Shown here: piece by piece, positions 58,456 through 64,000 of the stretch
Numbering within the stretch: position 1 is the first letter of the stretch
Layout: each line of letters begins with the position of its first letter
DNA from: Triatoma infestans
Taxonomy: Eukaryota; Arthropoda; Insecta; Hemiptera; Reduviidae
Direction: 5' to 3'
Assembly (NCBI GenBank): GCA_011037195.1
Contig: JAAEAF010002320.1
Location: 62,001 to 126,000 of the forward strand
DNA: 64,000 nt
Position numbers and translations under genes: made by a program
The notes under the pieces: generated by a model
Databases searched by the model: none
The model's input: only the letters and a program-made list of their open reading frames with translations
Told to the model about the DNA's origin: nothing

Positions 58456-60177
58456 AATTAAAACACCTAACTCCTTAAATTGTGATTTGAATAAATTTTG
58501 CAATGTTTCTATCTCAAAGCATAATTTGATTAAGAGATAATATTAAAAAATGAATTTTTAACATAGCCTTGAAACACTATTAAAAAAAAATTGTTACCAT
58601 AATTAAGATTCAACGAGTTATATGTGGAACATCTATACACTAAAGCATAGTTATTGCAGTCTGTGTCAACAATTGAAAATGTTAGATCGAAAAAAATGTT
58701 CTCTGTACCTGTAATTAAAAATTATTGGTTAAACTAACTACATAAATATAAATACATTTATATTATGAAAACATTCACAAATTATTATAATGAATTTATA
58801 CTAACAGATTTAAGCTTTTCAAATATCAAAACAAATTTTGAACTGTAATATTATAAGCAATTGATACTGTAAATTATTGGAATAATGTTATAACTCATTC
58901 TCGTCTAATAATAGGCTCAACTAGAGTTATAGTTCCTGCACATGAAGCGATTTCCTTAATTGGAAGCTAGTTTGAGATCAAGATGAGCAAGATTGAGACC
59001 AAAGAAAGGAATAGAGGTGCCTATTTTAGCGGGAGGTGGAGGTGCCAACGTCAAGCGGATTTCAGACAAAATGAATGCCAGAAAAAAATAGCTTCCCCTG
59101 TGTCTGGAACCAAATTTTATGTGATCTCGCCTCCCTGGGAATGACTTACAAAACCTAGGAAGTTAAAAAATCCCAAGTCCACTAAAACCTCAGCTTTCAT
59201 TGGAGTGATCCATTTACCATTGATCTCCAGTCTTAAGTCAGGTCATAGCGGCAATACTTCCATCTATGAGTCACAACATAATTGTCAAAAACCATATTCA
59301 ATAAACCCATCAGTTAAACCATTAGTTTTTAATATTGTAAGAATGATTCTATAACAAGCTATCACCGCTGAATTTTTTACCTCTTTAAAACATAGGAATC
59401 CTATAAGCAATGATGTTGATCAGAATACCCGATCTACAGATCAAGTTCTAGACAGATTGGAAGCAGAATTTATTGGAGCAATAGCCTCTACTTTTCAAAG
59501 CACTCTTAACAATCTACAGTCAATATAACCATAGGATTTATAGCTATATTAAAATTATATATCAACTTGTAAGTTATCCCAAATTTTTATCAAACTTGCT
59601 TTCACATAATCGTCCATACCTCTTCTGTACAATTTAATTCATTCCCCTTTAGAAGTTCTGTAATTAATTCCAACGAAAACCGTTCCAAAATTATTCACTA
59701 GACAAATCATGCAAATTTAATTAATTTGAATTAAACTGATAATAAGTAAATAATACCATAATCTAAGAATTTTGAAAAGTCTTAAAAGCGTAAATAATAA
59801 TTTTAGAAATTATCCGACTTGTTATTAAACGCATAACTAAAATATGAAATATCCAAAAGTTCAAATTTGCCATTTCTCTGTTACTTCCCTTCCTGTAAGT
59901 TACAGTAATCAGACGTCCTGCTGTTTCTGTTGTTCCTAATTCAAGGCTGTATATATGAGAAATGCTGTATATCGTAAAGAAAGATTTCGTTTTTTTTTTC
60001 TTATCGACTCAAAAGAAAGAAATGAACCCTCGATTCAGTTAGAGCGATTATTAATCAATTATCAAAAAACGAATACCCAAGACTTCCATACAGCCGATCT
60101 AAACTTATTCAACAAAACATCGTGCTTCCTGCTTCGCACAAACATTCTAATAATAATTTACTGATTATCCAAATAAT

Positions 60178-60989
60178 TTACAAGATTACAAACCTTACTG
60201 CAATAATCCACTCAATTGGACGATCCAATTAGCATTACTGATAACTTCAAGAGCAGTGTAAATCATTATTTACTGTTTGAGATTAACCTATTAAGGAACT
60301 AGTACTAGTTTAATTTAGTAGCTGAATAAAGCAGCCTTACTCGACCGTGGCCAGTCAGATATAGCACTTTTATCGCTCTTCTCGTGCCCTGGGAATCTTC
60401 ACACCTAGGTATTTGTTTTAGTTAACTAAACTTTTTGCATGTGCTACATTAGCTTTTACTAGAACCTATTTCAAGGTGTATAATTCCATCATATATGATC
60501 CTTAATTGGAGCTGTTACTTATCACAAGACATTGTGGCACTTTGATACATTATTTTTTGGTAGTGATTCATAAAGGTGTATTTTCTTTTGTAAATATTGC
60601 TCTATTCTTTATTTAGAGCTGGTCCTCCATTGATTAGAAGCTGGATGGTGGGGCATGTTCTCGCATCCATAGCTTCAGACGCCAGTACCTAGGATTTGCA
60701 TGTGATCTTCATCACTATCCAGGCTATTATCAGTGCGTCGAAAAACAACGTTGCTCGCTGAAGACAAGGAATCGGGTTATCACTGTAATTTAAGTGTGGT
60801 GACGGAAATAAATGTACAGCTCAAAAGAACTTATTTTCATTACCCCGTCCACCTGAATCCCAGTCTTTAGCAAGTGGAATCATTCCCAGTAAATATTCCA
60901 CAGGCACTATATTTTCTTGAAGTTTGTTTAATAATGCAATGAGCTTCAATTACATTCCAACTATTTTAAATCAATAGACAAATTTTGTT
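60178..60989 (+). repeat. Duplication S, copy 2 (left part)
   Basis: Matches 19108-19860; its continuation is at 63294-64000, beyond the PLE insertion. The join between duplication L arm two and this copy is at about 60178. Confidence 0.85.
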
Positions 60990-61064
60990 TGTTGTGGTGG
61001 TTGGTTCCGCAGAGCTGGAAAGCATCAGAGACATTTTCCGTGGTAGCCTCCTTCATTTTGTGGT

Positions 61065-61102
61065 CATCGACCGGTTTCGGGCGTTCGCCCATCTTCAGGA
61101 TG
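61065..61102 (-). ncRNA. Hammerhead ribozyme motif, canonical
   Basis: Minus strand: stem I CAUC, CUGAAGA, one U, stem II GGGC-GAAC-GCCC, GAAA, CCGG, UC, GAUG. Every core position and both stems fit a type I hammerhead; stem III is just the palindromic CCGG, suited to dimer formation as known from PLE ribozymes. The best candidate in the window for an active copy. Confidence 0.82.
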
Positions 61103-61760
61103 CGTTCTTCAGACAGTGTGTCAACACAGACTCGTACAGAGACTTAGTTTCACACTAACTGAGGTGTATTCTTAAATACTAAACTCTTAAACTAGGTAAA
61201 GGGATGTGGCCAGATGGGTGGGAAAACACGTGTTTGGGTTGTTAAAGGGCAAATTCTTTTCTTACAGTGGACGCGGGGGTCTAATCTTTAAACTCTGTTG
61301 TTGGAGGAAGACTTATTTCACAATTAACTAACCAAAATATTAAGAATATACAAAAATAAAAAATAAGATACACAAAATAAATCTAAATAAAATTAAACAA
61401 CGATTAAACTAACATTTTAAAATTCATTCATTCGTTTAAAACTGAACGATTTTTTTATATAATTAAGTTAAGTTTTCCAGTTCCAAAGAATTAAGAAATT
61501 CCAGTCATTCTTTCACATCCTCGCAAGCATGTATACCTAATTATGTTTTCTTATATAATTAAGTTTTTTATTATGCATCCCACAAACCATGTCACATCAT
61601 CACTCACATACATCATCCAAATACGCATTTTTTTTTTTTTTTTTTATTATTTATATATATATACTAGTAAAGTTATATGTACATAGTAGATTTAAAACTA
61701 AACCTAACCTTAAAATCTATTTAAGAACTATTTGTTGCGTGTGTAATTGTGTTTCTGTTG

Positions 61761-62288
61761 CTATTGTGGGAAGAGTGTTCTGAATAATGGGTCACTAGCA
61801 AATTTTGTCTGTTCATTTATTAAGTTTTGTGTTTTTCGCTTATATATTTCGAGCTGTTCTACTATGTCAAGTCGTCGTCCTTTGTGGCCATAGTGTATTA
61901 GTTTCATCGTGGTCGTTATGTCATCGGGTTTGTGTTTGTTAGTTTTTAGGTGATTGGCGTAATTTGAGTCAACTTTGTTGTATTTGTATGATCTGATGTG
62001 TTCGGTAAATCGTTCCTTGATTTTTCTGCCGGTCTGCCCCACGTAAATGTTGTCACAGTCCGGGCACTTCAACGCGTAGACCCCACTGCTGTCATACACG
62101 TCAGTGAACTCGGTACGAGTGCGGAGTTTTTTGCCTAATTTGTTGTTTGTCCGGAAGGATGTCTTAATGCCCAGTTTTTTGAAAAAATTTGTGAGTTTGT
62201 ACGTGTGGTTGGAATTGTGCGGTATGATAGCATCCGATGTAGTTGCTTTTCTGTATATTCCGTACTCTATTTTATGGTCGGTTCTTGC
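61761..62288 (-). pseudogene. PLE polyprotein C terminus: RT end and GIY-YIG endonuclease
   Basis: An open minus-strand frame of about 175 codons from the junction at about 62288 to TAG at 61761-61763. It begins with the end of the RT (HKIEYGIYRKATTSDAIIP), then a linker with IKTSFRTNNKLG and the GIY-YIG nuclease: GVYALKCPDCDNIYVGQTGRKIKERFTEH, with GVY and YVG boxes, the CxxC finger typical of PLEs, and the catalytic Arg and Glu. Ends LFRTLFPQ. The nuclease would cut target DNA. The RT core upstream is missing, cut off at the head-to-head join. Confidence 0.92.
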
Positions 62289-62513
62289 AAATACAACAAA
62301 GTTGACTCAAATTACGCCAAACACCTAAAAACTAACAAACACAAACCCGATGACATAACGACCACGATGAAACTAATACACTCTGGCCACAAAAGACGAC
62401 GACTTGACATAGTAGAACAACTCGAAATATATAAACGAAAAACACAAAACTTAATAAATGAACAGACAAAATTTGCTAGTGAACCATTATTCAGAACACT
62501 CTTCCCACAATAG
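62286..62513 (+). pseudogene. PLE C terminus, second copy, truncated
   Basis: Plus strand: starts at YNKVDSNYAKHLKTNKHK, the part after the nuclease boxes, and ends in the same LFRTLFPQ-stop. The GIY and YVG boxes are absent. It differs from the left copy by a few residues (K/N, S/Y, E/D), so the two arms were not generated by a single recent copying step or have diverged since. Confidence 0.88.
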
Positions 62514-63217
62514 CAACAGAAACACAATTACACACGCAACAAATAGTTCTTAAATAGATTTTAAGTTTAGGTTTAGTTTTAAATCTACTATGTATATATA
62601 ACTTTACTAGTTTAGATATATATATTAAAAAAAAAAATATTTGAATGTTTTATTGAGTAAAAATATGTTGGATGATGTTATATTGAGTATTTGGATGATG
62701 TATGTGAGTGATGATGTGACATGGTTTGTGGGATGCATAATAAAAAACTTAATTATATAAGAAAACATAATTAGGTATACATGCTTGCGAGGATGTGAGG
62801 GTTGCGTGAAAAAGTGAAAGAATGACTTAATTCTTTGGAACTGGAAAACATAGCTTAATTATATAAAAAATCGTTCAGTTTTAAACGAATGAATGAAATT
62901 TAAAATGTTAGTTTAATCGTTGTTTAATTTTATTTAGATTTATTTTGTGTATCTTATTTTTTATTTTTTGTATATTCTTAATATTTTGGTTAGTTAATTG
63001 TGAAATAAGTCTCCCTCCAACAACAGAGTTTAAAGATTAGAACCCCGCGTCAACTGTAAGAAAAGAATTTGCCCTTTAACAACCCAAATACGTGTTTTCC
63101 CACCCATCTGGCCACATCCCTTTACCTAGCTTAAAAGTTTAGTATTTAAAAAACACCTCAGTTAGTGTGAAACTAAGTCTCTGTACGAGTCTGTGTTGGC
63201 ACACTGTCTGAAGAACG

Positions 63218-63255
63218 CATCCTGAAGATGGGCGAACGCCCGAAACCAGTCGATG
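63218..63255 (+). ncRNA. Hammerhead ribozyme motif, right arm
   Basis: CAUC, CUGAAGA, U, GGGC-GAAC-GCCC, GAAA, CCAGUC, GAUG. The core and cleavage site are intact; only the stem III palindrome is changed (CCGG to CCAG), which would weaken dimer pairing. Confidence 0.75.
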
Positions 63256-63409
63256 ACCACAAAATGAAGCAGGCTACCACGGAAAATGTCTCTGACAAAT
63301 TTTGTTCTTTAGGCTGGCATAACTCCAACTATCAAATTAGGTGTTGTGGATGGTGGCGGAAGCACCTACTTTACTATTAACATTTTTTATAAACGAATAT
63401 TATAAAAAT

Positions 63410-63486
63410 TTAGCAGTTATACGGGATCTCGCACTGGGGACCTCCCAATTACAAGTCCATGCTCATAACCATTACAACAGGCCGCC
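63410..63486 (-). mobile_element. tRNA-derived SINE head (SINE-3)
   Basis: Counterpart of 19862-19937. On the minus strand 'tgtaatggttatgagcatgg' and 'ggtccccagtgcgagatccc' are the A- and B-box-like parts. Confidence 0.55.
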
Positions 63487-63601
63487 TCTAGATAAGTTTA
63501 TATAATAAATAAGCAAGCCGCAATATAATCTGTATAAAATATTTGTAGGCAATATATAAAATCTGTTCTTCTAACACAAAATTTACAAAATATTTAAACT
63601 T

Positions 63602-63850
63602 TGGCACAACAGCCGATGGAAAGCCAAGTCTTGCTGAAAGCCGATTTTTATTGTGAGGCGTATGGTGAACACGTCGCGGTGCCTACCGCCGTTTGTTTTG
63701 GCCTTCACTACCTAGATTCACTACAAACTGTTACTCTTCGATTTTATTCACAATGCTTAGTCAAAACCGTTTTTGCCTTCACGGGAATGGAACCCCGAAC
63801 TCAGGCACCAAAGGCGAGTGTACTATCCAATAAATCAACCTGCGTGAGAG
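63602..63850 (-). mobile_element. SINE-2 copy
   Basis: Same family as 20049-20283 and 27413-27662, at the homologous place in duplication S. Head at the right end, 'ggcacaacagccgatgg' complement at the 3' end. The frame 63601-63888 is a chance reading through it. Confidence 0.75.
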
Positions 63851-64000
63851 AAATTATGTTTAATATTATGTACATTACAAAACCATAACTAACGTCGTAA
63901 CTTTCCGTTAAATTATTATTTTTAAAAAACTTTTAATTATACTAATGATGATCATTCATTCTTCTTTGAAATTTTTTTTGAGAAAATTGTTCTTGAAATT

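Larger units (their letters stand above)
55680..60178 (+). repeat. Duplication L, second arm
   Basis: Direct copy of 25470-27410, 34240-35210 and 37285-38590, in order, without the gypsy element or the LOA remnant. It begins with R-module units (55680-56300). It contains its own SINE-2 (58278-58455). The copies are diverged with many indels and no conserved frame, so I regard this as an old non-coding duplication or a large unclassified repeat. Confidence 0.8.
60990..63293. mobile_element. 2.3-kb inverted-repeat Penelope-like element
   Basis: A perfect 13-bp TSD gacaaattttgtt lies at 60977-60989 and 63294-63306. Arms 60990-61986 and 62287-63293 are inverted copies about 1 kb long; the loop (61987-62286) holds sequence only the left copy has. 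Both arms run outward from coding sequence to 3' UTR to a hammerhead motif and the ggttggttccgcagagctgg terminus. So it is two 3' parts of one PLE joined head to head. The whole is inserted as a unit, within duplication S copy 2. RT catalytic motifs are absent, so it cannot move alone. Confidence 0.92.
63294..64000 (+). repeat. Duplication S, copy 2 (right part)
   Basis: Matches 19850-20470 from about 63400 on ('tagcagttatac', 'ggggacctccca', 'aagccgcaatataa'). It contains the SINE-3 head and SINE-2 copy and continues past the window end. Bases 63307-63400 have no match in copy 1. Confidence 0.82.

Overview
The window looks like an AT-rich arthropod (most likely insect) chromosome segment made almost entirely of transposable elements, their remnants and older non-coding duplications. 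The insect assignment rests on the element mix: jockey, LOA/R1-like, Ty3/gypsy of the 17.6/297/ZAM type, BEL/Pao, Penelope-like elements (PLEs) and tRNA-derived SINEs. Many insertions keep target-site duplications (TSDs). I found no intact host gene, no free tRNA or rRNA gene and no CRISPR array. The species cannot be told from the sequence.

Layout. 0-10 kb: SINE remnants, a 5'-truncated non-LTR retrotransposon (1611-3281) with a perfect 16-bp TSD, and a short PLE foldback (4493-4796). 10-14 kb: a jockey RT reading frame on the minus strand (10356-11609) and a LOA-like RNase H fragment (12775-13508). 16-20 kb: two SINE-1 copies, a BEL/Pao remnant (17513-18270) and the first copy of duplication S (19108-20470). 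21-27 kb: three more PLE foldbacks and the first arm of duplication L. 27.7-33 kb: a Ty3/gypsy element with its 5' LTR, primer-binding site, gag, protease, RT, RNase H and most of integrase. One PLE foldback lies inside its pol and another lies at its broken 3' end; no 3' LTR is present. 34-46 kb: further duplicated non-coding DNA, LOA and jockey scraps, and an unrecognised broken coding segment (39745-40256). 47-52.3 kb: a nearly full-length LOA/R1-like retrotransposon on the minus strand. 55-60.2 kb: the second arm of duplication L. 60.2-64 kb: the second copy of duplication S, split by a 2.3-kb inverted-repeat PLE (60990-63293).

The most interesting system is the PLE family. The 2.3-kb member carries the end of the RT, a GIY-YIG endonuclease and a hammerhead-ribozyme motif at each end, in two head-to-head partial copies. 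Six short foldbacks and one decayed arm show the same architecture without coding sequence: inverted arms, hammerhead-like motifs in the arms in most cases, and 11-16-bp TSDs. They look like non-autonomous derivatives of PLEs. Two of the short families share a paired change in the ribozyme core (C3 to U with G8 to A) that would keep the C3-G8 pairing as U-A.
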